From an uncultured Oscillospiraceae bacterium (GTDB lineage Bacteria > Bacillota > Clostridia > Oscillospirales > Ruminococcaceae), in contig UQBC01000004.1 in assembly GCA_900539195.1 (NCBI GenBank), positions 59,907 to 123,906 on the forward strand: a stretch of DNA of 64,000 nucleotides. Reading direction: 5' to 3'. The notes beneath the pieces were generated by a model. That model had not been told where the DNA came from. It did no database searches and saw only the letters and a program-made list of their open reading frames with translations. Position numbers and translations under genes: made by a program. Positions 51,713 through 61,639 of the stretch are shown here, in pieces (position 1 is the stretch's first letter; each line of letters starts with the position of its first letter).

Positions 51713-54049
51713 TTATTGCTGTTTTCCGTAATTTGTGTAGCAATACCAGATATAATCCTTTACATATTGCTGTAGCGTAACCGGTTCCTCGTTAAGTGAA
51801 TTCCACCATTTGAATTTATCGTACTCAAACTGGAGATTCAACGCTTTTTTTACTGACGGATATATCGGTAATTGTCTGCCGCTGAGCTCATAAGCCTTTT
51901 GGGGACAAAAATCTTCGTAGTTGTCATTGGTGAATGCAAATATTCGTTTAAGCAGAATTTCTACGAGAAAGTTGTTAGGATGATTCTGCGAGTAGAACAA
52001 CAATTGTTTTCGGTAATTCTGCTCGATAACATCGCTGATGGAAATATCGCACTTCTTTTCACGTTCTTTTAGTTCGTTAATCGAATCTTCCGCATTTTTT
52101 AGCACAAAGTCTTTTGAATAGAAATCATCGGAATTCAGCTTTTCAGCTATTTCCTCCGGCGACATTTTATCGACCATAGCTATAATGTTTGCATCGCCGT
52201 AAGGAAACGCTCCGTTCTGTAGCTTCGGGTCTTTGAAATGCGGATTTCTTGAATTATGCGTAACCTGCGGATAGTAGCCTTTAAAATAAGTATTAGGTAT
52301 GCAAACTCGCTTTGCGTCCGGACGTAATCCTTTCAGTATTACAGAGCTTGCAAGCATAGGCGAAAATTTATTTTCTTCCGATACATTCTGATATATCAGA
52401 TAATCAATCTGAGATAAAAAACCGCTTGTAAATCCGTTCTTCAACTCATCGCCCCTGATATCCTGAACAGGCAGGATAGAAAGCACGATATATTCCGACA
52501 TCAGTCGTTTTGAGGTGCAACACATACTGTTGATGGGCATAGTCTGACAATTTCCATAGCTTGACATAATTTTTCTGGAAAATAAGCGCTTTATCTCTGC
52601 CATCAGCGTGGCTACATCGGCACCCAGATAATCAGCAGTAGTTCTGAGTTTAACATAATTAAGCATATTTCCGTTGAATACCGAATAAATCCAGAACGGC
52701 AATACTCTTTTATCGTTATATCTGGGATCATTCATCTTCTTTTTCCAGTCCAATGTTGCTACAACAATCTGATCAGTTTGACTTGCGTCAGTTACATTAT
52801 ACACCGAACCGAACATATTGGTAATTTCTTTTTTATATTCTTCATCACAAATAACCGCAATTTCCGATTTTGCCGGGAAAAGCAAATAATTGAGACTGGC
52901 TTTTATATTATTGCTGTTTACAACGGACAACGGTGTCACTATATCCGGCTGAGCATTTTTTTCGCAAAGCAAGGTTCTGTTCTTGAATGCTTTGACCGTA
53001 ATGTTTCCGGGTACAGCCGAAAGTACTTTTGAAAATTCCCAACCGGCTCTTGAATCCAGATAATCGGGGAAATTTTTCAGTACATCAGGACGAGGCTTAT
53101 TAAGCTCTGCATTTCCTGTAAAAACACCATTGCTGTACACCTGTACAGTATTATAGCATACACTTCCGGGCAGGAACCAACCTCTTAAAGACAATTTTTT
53201 TGTAAACATATTATAAGTTGGTTTGCCACTGATTCCGCCGGCTATTATTTTATGTATCTTAGTGTCGTAAATCACTGCCGATGTATTATGTTCATAACGT
53301 GTTACAGTAACACCCATAGGATCAAATTCAAAACAAACAGGCTCCGGATCTTTTTCTGCACCGTTTTTGATACGCTTCTCAAGTTCATCAAGTAATTCGT
53401 TTGTGACATTTGCAATATCAATATTACTGAAAAGTTCCGGCGAATAATCCCACCACCTGATTTTCAACAGACGTTCTGTTATATCATCGGAAAAACGCTT
53501 TCTTATAACTTTTGCGGGAACTCCTCCGACAATCGTATACGGTTCAACGTCCTTTGTTACAACCGCACCCGCTCCGATAATTGCTCCGTCTCCGATATTG
53601 ACACCGCGCATTATCTTTGCGCCGGCACCGATCCATACATCATTGCCGATTGTAATCTTTTTATTTTTATCTAAAAATCGGTCATTGAACGATGAAGAAA
53701 AGTTGTATTTGTCATATACGGGGTCAATTTTATCCCATAGCATACCACAATTGAAAAAATTACTGCTTGAAATGCTGTCGACGGTGTGCATAGGCAGACC
53801 TATTTCAACATTTGGCGCAATTGAACAATATTTTCCGATTTTCTTAACGTACCGTATGCTGGCTTTCTCATTTATATAAGCATATTTGTCAACAATTTCC
53901 GCATCAATTTTTATACCCGGGTTTACAATAATACATGGCGCATAAATTCTGGTTTTACAAGTTGTGGCAAACGCTAAATCTGTGTCACTATCAATGTTCA
54001 TTACTTCGTTGCCGGATATATCATAATACTTTACGCCGTTTAATTTCAT
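51713..54049 (-). CDS. Acetyltransferase - beta domain - WcbI-like triple fusion
   Basis: 778-residue protein of three parts. Residues 1-215: hexapeptide acetyltransferase (ITIGNDVWIGAGAKIMRGVNIGDGA, VGGVPAKVIRKRF). Residues about 285-385: the same beta domain as the downstream paralogue, with LRGWFLPGSVCYNTVQVYSNG and RAGWEFSKVL. Residues about 395-778: a domain resembling the capsule protein WcbI, whose YGNCQ motif (498-502) and following region match. WcbI-type domains are thought to add acetyl groups during capsule synthesis. RBS GCGGTG precedes the ATG; the gap to the next gene is 96 bp. Confidence 0.74.
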   Translation of the reverse strand: MKLNGVKYYDISGNEVMNIDSDTDLAFATTCKTRIYAPCIIVNPGIKIDAEIVDKYAYINEKASIRYVKKIGKYCSIAPNVEIGLPMHTVDSISSSNFFNCGMLWDKIDPVYDKYNFSSSFNDRFLDKNKKITIGNDVWIGAGAKIMRGVNIGDGAIIGAGAVVTKDVEPYTIVGGVPAKVIRKRFSDDITERLLKIRWWDYSPELFSNIDIANVTNELLDELEKRIKNGAEKDPEPVCFEFDPMGVTVTRYEHNTSAVIYDTKIHKIIAGGISGKPTYNMFTKKLSLRGWFLPGSVCYNTVQVYSNGVFTGNAELNKPRPDVLKNFPDYLDSRAGWEFSKVLSAVPGNITVKAFKNRTLLCEKNAQPDIVTPLSVVNSNNIKASLNYLLFPAKSEIAVICDEEYKKEITNMFGSVYNVTDASQTDQIVVATLDWKKKMNDPRYNDKRVLPFWIYSVFNGNMLNYVKLRTTADYLGADVATLMAEIKRLFSRKIMSSYGNCQTMPINSMCCTSKRLMSEYIVLSILPVQDIRGDELKNGFTSGFLSQIDYLIYQNVSEENKFSPMLASSVILKGLRPDAKRVCIPNTYFKGYYPQVTHNSRNPHFKDPKLQNGAFPYGDANIIAMVDKMSPEEIAEKLNSDDFYSKDFVLKNAEDSINELKEREKKCDISISDVIEQNYRKQLLFYSQNHPNNFLVEILLKRIFAFTNDNYEDFCPQKAYELSGRQLPIYPSVKKALNLQFEYDKFKWWNSLNEEPVTLQQYVKDYIWYCYTNYGKQQ

Positions 54050-54076
54050 AGTACACCGCCTGAATAAATCTGTATA

Positions 54077-54724
54077 TCAATCCTCAAAGAATCTGTCTTC
54101 CAGCATAAGACACCAACAGTGGTAAATAGGCAGACAGTATTCCTGTATCATATATGTTTCGGTTTCGGGGACCTTTACTGCAATGTCGCATATTTCTGCG
54201 AGCTTGCCGCCTTTTTCACCGGTAAAGGCTATTGTTGTTATACCCTTTGCTTTGGCTGTAACAGCCGCATAAAGAATATTCTTTGAATTGCCCGATGTTG
54301 AGATGCCCAGGAAAACATCTCCTTTTCTGCCGTAGCCATTCAACTGCTGTGCAACGCACATAAGTCCGTCAACATCGTTCAGAAACGCTGTGCCGAGCGC
54401 TGTATGACCTACAAGCGAAATGCAGGGAAGCGCACCTTGTAACTTGCCGGCAAGTTCTGCACCCATAACAGGGTCAACAGCTGTCAGCGCGTCCTGTTCA
54501 GCCTTTGAAAGTCTGCGCCTGAACTTGAATCCTTTCATAAGCTCTCCGGCGATATGTTCACAGTCTGCGGCACTTCCGCCGTTTCCGCCGAGAAGAAGTT
54601 TACCGCCGTTTTCGTATGACTTTTCCATCGCGTCGTATGCGGCAATTATCTGGGTTTTAATCACTGCAAGTGCAGGATAACGCTCCATGAGTAAATCAAT
54701 ATGCTTATTGAGTCTTTCTGTCAC
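54077..54724 (-). CDS. gmhA: Sedoheptulose 7-phosphate isomerase (GmhA-like)
   Basis: 215-residue SIS-domain isomerase. Motif LLLGGNGGSAADCEHIAGELMKGF near residue 42 and GISTSGNSKNILYA in the second half are diagnostic. It turns sedoheptulose 7-phosphate into D-glycero-D-manno-heptose 7-phosphate. The start is GTG at 54724 with AAGGAGG 7 nt upstream; no ATG fits. It is next to the HddC-GmhB fusion and hddA, completing the GDP-heptose route. Confidence 0.9.
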   Translation of the reverse strand: MTERLNKHIDLLMERYPALAVIKTQIIAAYDAMEKSYENGGKLLLGGNGGSAADCEHIAGELMKGFKFRRRLSKAEQDALTAVDPVMGAELAGKLQGALPCISLVGHTALGTAFLNDVDGLMCVAQQLNGYGRKGDVFLGISTSGNSKNILYAAVTAKAKGITTIAFTGEKGGKLAEICDIAVKVPETETYMIQEYCLPIYHCWCLMLEDRFFED

Positions 54725-54735
54725 GGTAATCCTCC

Positions 54736-56016
54736 TTACTCAAGACCGAGAGCAAATTCATAAAGTGAAGAACAATCGATATCTGCTCCGCTGTCGCTGT
54801 CATTTCCGATAAATGCAGTTTTGCAACCTGCGTTTTTTCCTGTCTGTACATCGGTTCCGGCATCGCCTACAAACCACGACGAGGAAATATCTATATTAAA
54901 ATCTTCCGCCGCACGTTTTACAAGCCCTGTTGACGGTTTGCGGCATTCGCACTTTATCTTGAGTTCCGGCACTTCGCCATCGAATCCTTTATCCGGATGA
55001 TGCGGACAGAAATAGATCCCGTCTATATATGCGCCCTCTTCGCCAAGAAGTGATTCCATTTTGTTATGTATCATGTCAAGCTCGTCAAATGTAACCTCTC
55101 CGCGGGCGATCACTGGCTGATTTGTAATAACAACCGCAAGATAGCCTTTACTGTTTATCAGTTTTACTGCTTTGGCGGCATTGGGCAGAAGTCTGAAATC
55201 ATCTATATCAGTCAGAAATCCTACATATTCATTTATAGTTCCGTCACGGTCAAGGAACACTGCCTTTTGTCTGTGTGACAGATTCCTGCTTTCGGGTTTT
55301 CCGTTTTCTATATCTTTTGTGACCGATTCGTACCGGTCGGGAGTTCCCATATCAACCACATATTCGGGGGATTTATACGAGTACAGCTTTCCCGTATTGA
55401 CAAGCGGACGTAAAACATCTCTGTCAAGGTCAAGCTTTTTTTCTTCCTTGAACAAATGCGCAGTTGCGGGGTCGGTGAAAATTCTGTCGGACAGAAGATG
55501 AATTCCGGCATTGACAAGATTTTTCATCCAGCCGCGCTCTTCCTCTTTTGTTTTCCATGCGGTAATCATTCCATTGCAATCTGCCGCAATAAGTGAACTG
55601 TCATATGGATGTGCGTTTGGGTGAGTGAACAGAGTGGCAAGCGCTCCGTTTTTTCTGTGGAAAGCAAGCATACGGTTAATGTCGATATCAAATATGATAT
55701 CTCCGTTTATCAGGAAGAAATCATCGTTTATCTTTCCGGAAAAGCGCGACAAAGCACCTGCGGTTCCAAGCGGGACATCTTCCATTTCATATCCGATATT
55801 CACGCCGAATTTGCTTCCGTCACCGAAATAATCCCTGACAACTTCCCTGAGATGTCCGCAGACTAACACAAACTCGGATATTCCCTGCTTTTTCAGATTT
55901 TCTATCTGATACTGCAATATGGGTTTGCCGAGAATCGGAATCATCGGTTTCGGCACCTGCGAATTGACAGAAGCTATGCGAGTGCCTTTACCGCCTGCCA
56001 TTATTATTGCTTTCAT
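54736..56016 (-). CDS. Bifunctional heptose-1-phosphate guanylyltransferase / heptose-bisphosphate phosphatase
   Basis: 426-residue fusion. Residues 1-235: sugar-nucleotidyltransferase (AIIMAGGKGTRI at 3-14, PKPMIPILGKP, LINGDIIFDID), like HddC. Residues 245-426: HAD phosphatase of GmhB type with FLDRDGTINEY (motif I at 256-260), VVITNQPVIARG, the zinc-binding CPHHPDKG...KCECRKPS and motif IV WFVGDAGTDVQTGKNAG. One polypeptide thus performs the third and fourth steps of GDP-D-glycero-alpha-D-manno-heptose synthesis. GmhB preference for the alpha-anomer is inferred from the hddA neighbour. RBS AGGTG precedes the ATG. Confidence 0.88.
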   Translation of the reverse strand: MKAIIMAGGKGTRIASVNSQVPKPMIPILGKPILQYQIENLKKQGISEFVLVCGHLREVVRDYFGDGSKFGVNIGYEMEDVPLGTAGALSRFSGKINDDFFLINGDIIFDIDINRMLAFHRKNGALATLFTHPNAHPYDSSLIAADCNGMITAWKTKEEERGWMKNLVNAGIHLLSDRIFTDPATAHLFKEEKKLDLDRDVLRPLVNTGKLYSYKSPEYVVDMGTPDRYESVTKDIENGKPESRNLSHRQKAVFLDRDGTINEYVGFLTDIDDFRLLPNAAKAVKLINSKGYLAVVITNQPVIARGEVTFDELDMIHNKMESLLGEEGAYIDGIYFCPHHPDKGFDGEVPELKIKCECRKPSTGLVKRAAEDFNIDISSSWFVGDAGTDVQTGKNAGCKTAFIGNDSDSGADIDCSSLYEFALGLE

Positions 56017-56036
56017 ATTTTCACCTGTCCTGATTT

Positions 56037-57032
56037 TTATATCTGATAATCCTCTGCGTCAAAATAAATAACTCTTGTACCGCTGTCTTCAAATCTGAAC
56101 GGTATATACAGAAGCTTATCAAGCGCCTGCATTACAGACTTTCTTTTTTCGGGTTCAACATAGAACACGAAAAATCCGCCTCCGCCTGCGCCGAGGAGTT
56201 TTCCGCCCAGAGCGCCTGCGCTCATTGCCTTTTCATATATCTCATCAAGTGAATTTGTCGATATTCTTGTTGTAATTCCTCTTTTCAGTTTCCAGGTATG
56301 GTCAAGCAGTCTTCCGAAATCGTTAAGATCGCTGTTTTTATCCGTGAGAATTCCCTGAGCTGTGTCAACAAGCGAATACATCTCAAGGAGCTGAGCCGTC
56401 TTGTCTTTCAGAACCGCCTGTGTTGATGTCTGGATATCTGAAGAAAACCTTGAAAATCCGGTGAAGAACATCATAAGGTTATCGTTTAGTATTTCCTTGC
56501 GTTCATTACTCATCACAACCGGAGTTACCTGATAACCGTCAGCGGAAAAGTCAATTCTGTTGAAACCGCCAAACGCAACAGCAATCTGATCCTGCACTCC
56601 GCCGGCTTCATTGCAAAGTTCGCGTTCGAGATATATTGCATCATCGGCAAGCTCCCGCTTACTTTTATACTTTCCTTTAAGCGAATAAAAGGCATTCAGC
56701 ATACCCACAGCAAACGAACTGCTTGTTCCGAGACCTGACTTTGCGGGAAGATCTGCTTCGTACGTAAGTCTGATATCACGCATATCAAGATATCTCATGC
56801 ATTCTCTTATTGACGGATGGTTTATCTCATCTATGTTCTTTACTCTTTCTATTTTAGAATAGGAAAGCTCGGTTGAATATTCAAAAAACGGCGGAAGGTG
56901 ACGGACATTGACATAGCAGTATTTATCAAACGTTGTTGAAATTACAGCACCGCCATGCTCATTGTAAAACCCGGGGAAATCTGTGCCGCCTCCGAAAAAC
57001 GACATTCTGAAAGGTGTCTGCGTAATAACCAT
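56037..57032 (-). CDS. hddA: D-glycero-alpha-D-manno-heptose 7-phosphate kinase (HddA-like)
   Basis: 331-residue GHMP kinase. N-terminal QTPFRMSFFGGGTDFP, the ATP-binding PAKSGLGTSSS (96-106) and C-terminal GGKLLGAGGGGFFVFY are diagnostic. It phosphorylates C1 of heptose 7-phosphate for the GDP-heptose route. The frame is open 18 codons further upstream, but AGGAGGAG right before the ATG at 57032 decides the start; the upstream gene ends only 17 bp earlier. Confidence 0.9.
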   Translation of the reverse strand: MVITQTPFRMSFFGGGTDFPGFYNEHGGAVISTTFDKYCYVNVRHLPPFFEYSTELSYSKIERVKNIDEINHPSIRECMRYLDMRDIRLTYEADLPAKSGLGTSSSFAVGMLNAFYSLKGKYKSKRELADDAIYLERELCNEAGGVQDQIAVAFGGFNRIDFSADGYQVTPVVMSNERKEILNDNLMMFFTGFSRFSSDIQTSTQAVLKDKTAQLLEMYSLVDTAQGILTDKNSDLNDFGRLLDHTWKLKRGITTRISTNSLDEIYEKAMSAGALGGKLLGAGGGGFFVFYVEPEKRKSVMQALDKLLYIPFRFEDSGTRVIYFDAEDYQI

Positions 57033-57049
57033 TATACTCTCCTCCTGGT

Positions 57050-60000
57050 TTAAAAAATCGTTGTATGTGCATTGGGATCGCGCCAATCATCGTTGAGATG
57101 ACTTCTGAACATTTTATCAAGCTTATCAGCACAGATTCTGAAATTGGCAAGTTCGTAAACCGATTCTTTCAGATTCTCATAACTTATATTATTACGGATA
57201 TGCTCTACAAGCTTTTTCTTCATATCCGCAGGATCGGCATAGTTGCAGAAGACAATACCGTTGCCTGCAGTTTCTTCAAGTACGGGAAGATCGTATGCAA
57301 AGCATATCGTATTGCAGTACTGCGCTTCGATAGGCGGAGTACCATATCCTTCAAAATACGACGGGAAGAGCATATATTTTGCTTTCTTTATTTCCGTGAA
57401 CTTTTCCTCATCCGTAAGCTGTATCTTGATTTCATAGTCCACACCATAACGCTCTTTCAGCTCGTCAAGTTTAGCTACATAATTCTTGTATGTGTCGTCA
57501 ATCTTGCCGGTGCCGTACAACAGTACAAGCTTGTATCCTGCAAGCGATTCATCTATCATCTCAAGAATATCATAACTTCCTTTATATTTATCGTTAAGAC
57601 GGATAAAAGCAACTATGTTATTTTCCTTCGGTACATCGGGAACATTATCAGCCGCAACTGTATTGACAGTAGGATACCAATAATCAAATGTGGTATACGA
57701 CGGATTTACAAGATAATATTCCTTTGCATATTTCATTGATTCAAGATCGCTGGAAAGAATCATACAGCCGTCCTTGCAGACATTTCTCCAGGGAAGCCAC
57801 AACTCATCGGGCAATTCATTGTCAAGGTATTTATTCACCCAGTTACCCGACTCGAAATTAACAAGGACAAGCTTTGCGTTCATCTTGATCGCAAAATTAC
57901 GCGCTCTGAGATAGAATGTTTCATTCCTGTCACGGTGAGGAACAATAATCAGATAATCAAGCTCCGTTTCACCGGGAATATCAATATTTGAAGGATCGAG
58001 TTTTATAAACTCTATCGGGTTATCAAGTCCGGAGTCCTTCATTGCGTCCTTGAAAATGGGCATATTATTAGCTATGAAGTAGACCTTGTTTCCTTTATAG
58101 CTGAGGCTCTCGGCAAGATTCCACGCATGGGATCTTCCTCCCGAATAATAGTTTGCGGGCATTGAAGCAATTACCGCAACCTTCATTTTCTTGTTGTTGT
58201 CGTTGGTTATTATCGGACGATTGCCGAAAATCTCATCGAAAATCAGGCGGGTTTTTGTGATATCGCGTCCCCAGTTCCCTGCTTTATTCGACTTATCATC
58301 AAAAAGATAATACTTGTTGAGCTGGGCAGTATGTCTTATAAACGCCTTTTTCTGTTCGCTTGTATAACCGTTGTCAACAGCTTTTTCAAGCGTTGCTGAA
58401 AGTCCGGCATTATTATAACATTCATATGCACAGCCTTTTCCCTTAAGCTGATTGTATCCGAGCATTACAACGGGCTTTTCTCTTATAAGAGCCACATACG
58501 CCGCTTGCGAAAGGATGGTTACGCATACGGTCGCAAGATCTATAAGCTTATTTATATCCACGTTGTTTGCAATTATCGTACCGGAAGCGAATTTGTTGCT
58601 GCAACCGTACATCTGCATAATTGTCGGGTGCGGCTTATAGATAAAGTTATAGCCTTTTTTCATACATGCTTTCTCTATAGCCAATGCTGCATCATTACTT
58701 GTCTTATATACAGGAGAGTGATACCTGCGTGTGTTTTCGGTATATGGATACATACCCGATTCAAAATCGTTCTGACCAAAATATATAACTGTTGGCTTTC
58801 CGGGATCAAGTTTGCTCTTGATTATGTCGAGTTCATTGTTTATCGGCTGAGGGTTACGGTTAAGTCCTGTGCGTTTAAGCTCGTCAAGCAATTTGCCTGC
58901 AGCTGTTTCTTCTTCTGCGGTGACTGCACGGCTGACAAAGTTTTCTGCTTCATCGGCAATGCGGCTCTCGCCCATCTGACCCTTATCCTCCAAGCACAAT
59001 GTACCGGGCAATACACCGAATTCAAAGAAACGAACCGGGATTCCGCGCTCCTTACATATATTGAAAAGCAGGAAGTGCATAGATGTGAATTCGTTCCATA
59101 AAACAAATGTCACAGGAGCATTATCCTTTGTATATACGTCAATCAGCTTATTGTAATATCCGTAAAGATACTGCGTAAGGTACTCAGGATAATTTTTACC
59201 CATATTCTTGAATCTTGCCGTTATACCCTCGACTGTTTCTTTAAGATACGGCTTTGAAGAAATAAACCTTTCAAGCTCCTTGTCCATTGGCATATCTATG
59301 CCAATGTGGAAACTGTTGGGCATAGGAACATAGTGAAGCGTTTTGCAATCTATTCGTATCTTTTTTCTGAGAACATTCCCCGTTACATACGGCGCCTCTG
59401 AAATGAAAAGGAAATCGTACTCCGGGATATGTGCGGCAATGCTGTTTATATAATTACAGGTGCCTTTATCAAATGCCGCATTATGACCGCAGAATATTAC
59501 AGTCGGACGCAACCGGTATCTGAGATCATCAGATATAGTACGGATTGAATGCTCAAAATCGTCAAACACTTTCTGCACGTCGGCATTGATCAATTTTTCG
59601 TGCTTTACAGCAGATATTATCTTTTTCACTATACCGGTACCGAAACGCCATGCCCATTTGAACGGAGGCAATATACCGTGATCGCGAAGCCACGCATATA
59701 CCGTTTCCCGGAACTGAGAATGAACGGGAGTGTACACAGCAGAGGGTTGCGCCGTTTTTTTAGCTGCGGGAGATCCGCATATACGCTTGTACATTGTGAC
59801 ATAAGCGTTTTCTGCTTTAGGACGCAGGAATGTGCTGTCTTCAAATCTGATATCAGTGAACAGTTCCGCATCACTGCGCGGCATCTTTTCAAGCATTCTG
59901 CGGTAAAATTCAAAATATGATATAAAATCAAAATCAAGTTCTCTGATATATTCTCCCAATACAGAAACAAAGCTCTCAGCGTATTCAACGCTCTGATTCT

Positions 60001-61612
60001 GGATAAGATCTATTTTATCAGAAAAATAATGTTTTTTATCTCTGATAAACTCAAATTCATCACCTTGTTTTTTTACAAACTTTACAGAATCTTCCTGTGA
60101 GTTCAACAAATCTTCTGTCAGTATCTGAATTATCGTTGTCTTCTGTATGTCAGACTCGCCCAATATTACCGGTGCTTTTACATTGAGCCCCGATGAATTG
60201 CTGTTTTTGAGAAGTTCCTTAGCAAAGAAATGATAGCCAACCGTTTCAAGGTCAAATTTATCTCTGAGCAATGCACAAGCAGAACCACGGTATCCCACAT
60301 CAAAAACCGCAGTCTTCTCGCATTCATCTATAACCGAATGGATATAGTTATAAGATTCTTCCGCATATTTTTCGCCATGCTTGCTGAAATATGGCTGAAG
60401 TACAGGGGCAAGGCTTTCATAGTCCTCACGGACTATGCGGCTTGATAAAGAAAGTCCATGTTCTGCAAAAAGATTTTTGATTTCTTCATAATCCGCATCG
60501 TCTTCCGAAACAAAAAGCCGCTCCCTGATAAACAGATCAAGCGTCATTCCTTCGCCCGCAGGATACTCCCTCAGGCTTTCTGAAAGTCCGTTTTTCTCTG
60601 TGGAAAGAAATGTGTTTACAATAGAACGGGTGATATATATTTTCCTGATATTTACAGGATTATAATATTTTTCCAGAATTTTATGTACTTTTTCAGTCAG
60701 ATAACCGTCACGATACACATAACATAAATCTGTTATGCCCAGTTTTTCGCAGTCGTCCAGCATCCATTTTGTGAAAATAAGAAGCATAGGTCCGAAAACA
60801 TATCTGCTGAAATTGTTTACATCGGAATTGAAATAATCCTTATCTGAATAGCTGATAAAAGGATCATCAAACATAAGGTTTGCCGAGTGCGCTATAAGAA
60901 ATCCGTTATCAGGTTCAGACGGAAGATTGTTGTACAGCTGTCCTAACATTCTCGATTTTTTCAGAAGTGTGACAGGAGTAGGAATAAATACAGTTGAAAG
61001 CGACATAGAAGATGCTTTTTTGATATCGGCATCAAATATACCGCCGAGATTGAGTATCTCAGCCGGTTTTGAAATCACATCGGAATAATCAGATATAATC
61101 TTTGAAAACAATGAACCGTCGGATTTTCTCATCTGAAGTTCTGAAGAGACATATACAACGTCGCATCCTTCAAATCCGTTTTTCTCAAGCAAAAGGGTTA
61201 TTGTCTTCGCAGACAGCTGAGTGTCTTCGGCTACGCATACTTTTTTCCCTGAAGCAACAGCGGCTTTCCAGACAGCCAACATTGACTTTCTTGCAGAACA
61301 CAGCTGAAGATACATTTTCTCTTCTTCATTTACAGCCATTTCCGGATCAAGACCATAAACAGGAAGAATTTCGGATATTTTACCGAAAGTTCTTGCAGAA
61401 GACGGTTCATAACACCTGTTCTGCAGTGCATCGTAATCATTGCACCGACGTATAATATCTCCAAGTCCTTCTACACCGAGCTTTCTGCCAAGCAGTACAT
61501 TCATATCCCCGCTTCTGATAACCGGACGAAGAATGAGCGTATTAAATACGCCAAAGCAGATAACTTTATATTTATCCGACCTGACTTGTGCAATCAGTTC
61601 GTCGATATTCAT
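57050..61612 (-). CDS. Three-part glycan protein: inactive HAD - capsule GT-B-like - GT4
   Basis: 1520-residue cytosolic protein. Residues 1-220 resemble the HAD domain of the gene just upstream, but motif I FDIFDTL is CFGVFNTL, so both catalytic aspartates are lost. Residues 230-690 continue the similarity (segment FTKWMLDDCEKLGITDLCYVYRDG). Residues 702-1130 look like a KpsS/KpsC- or CDP-glycerol-transferase-type GT-B (VIFCGHNAAFDKG, YKPHPTIMQMYG, TILSQAAYVAL). From M1143 a GT4-type glycosyltransferase runs to the end (ASMPANYYSGGRSHAWNLAE, LFPSYFEGYGTPPIEA). It probably assembles successive sugars. RBS GAAAGGTG precedes the ATG. Confidence 0.78.
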   Translation of the reverse strand: MNIDELIAQVRSDKYKVICFGVFNTLILRPVIRSGDMNVLLGRKLGVEGLGDIIRRCNDYDALQNRCYEPSSARTFGKISEILPVYGLDPEMAVNEEEKMYLQLCSARKSMLAVWKAAVASGKKVCVAEDTQLSAKTITLLLEKNGFEGCDVVYVSSELQMRKSDGSLFSKIISDYSDVISKPAEILNLGGIFDADIKKASSMSLSTVFIPTPVTLLKKSRMLGQLYNNLPSEPDNGFLIAHSANLMFDDPFISYSDKDYFNSDVNNFSRYVFGPMLLIFTKWMLDDCEKLGITDLCYVYRDGYLTEKVHKILEKYYNPVNIRKIYITRSIVNTFLSTEKNGLSESLREYPAGEGMTLDLFIRERLFVSEDDADYEEIKNLFAEHGLSLSSRIVREDYESLAPVLQPYFSKHGEKYAEESYNYIHSVIDECEKTAVFDVGYRGSACALLRDKFDLETVGYHFFAKELLKNSNSSGLNVKAPVILGESDIQKTTIIQILTEDLLNSQEDSVKFVKKQGDEFEFIRDKKHYFSDKIDLIQNQSVEYAESFVSVLGEYIRELDFDFISYFEFYRRMLEKMPRSDAELFTDIRFEDSTFLRPKAENAYVTMYKRICGSPAAKKTAQPSAVYTPVHSQFRETVYAWLRDHGILPPFKWAWRFGTGIVKKIISAVKHEKLINADVQKVFDDFEHSIRTISDDLRYRLRPTVIFCGHNAAFDKGTCNYINSIAAHIPEYDFLFISEAPYVTGNVLRKKIRIDCKTLHYVPMPNSFHIGIDMPMDKELERFISSKPYLKETVEGITARFKNMGKNYPEYLTQYLYGYYNKLIDVYTKDNAPVTFVLWNEFTSMHFLLFNICKERGIPVRFFEFGVLPGTLCLEDKGQMGESRIADEAENFVSRAVTAEEETAAGKLLDELKRTGLNRNPQPINNELDIIKSKLDPGKPTVIYFGQNDFESGMYPYTENTRRYHSPVYKTSNDAALAIEKACMKKGYNFIYKPHPTIMQMYGCSNKFASGTIIANNVDINKLIDLATVCVTILSQAAYVALIREKPVVMLGYNQLKGKGCAYECYNNAGLSATLEKAVDNGYTSEQKKAFIRHTAQLNKYYLFDDKSNKAGNWGRDITKTRLIFDEIFGNRPIITNDNNKKMKVAVIASMPANYYSGGRSHAWNLAESLSYKGNKVYFIANNMPIFKDAMKDSGLDNPIEFIKLDPSNIDIPGETELDYLIIVPHRDRNETFYLRARNFAIKMNAKLVLVNFESGNWVNKYLDNELPDELWLPWRNVCKDGCMILSSDLESMKYAKEYYLVNPSYTTFDYWYPTVNTVAADNVPDVPKENNIVAFIRLNDKYKGSYDILEMIDESLAGYKLVLLYGTGKIDDTYKNYVAKLDELKERYGVDYEIKIQLTDEEKFTEIKKAKYMLFPSYFEGYGTPPIEAQYCNTICFAYDLPVLEETAGNGIVFCNYADPADMKKKLVEHIRNNISYENLKESVYELANFRICADKLDKMFRSHLNDDWRDPNAHTTIF

Positions 61613-61639
61613 AATATATCACCTTTCAACAATTTATCT

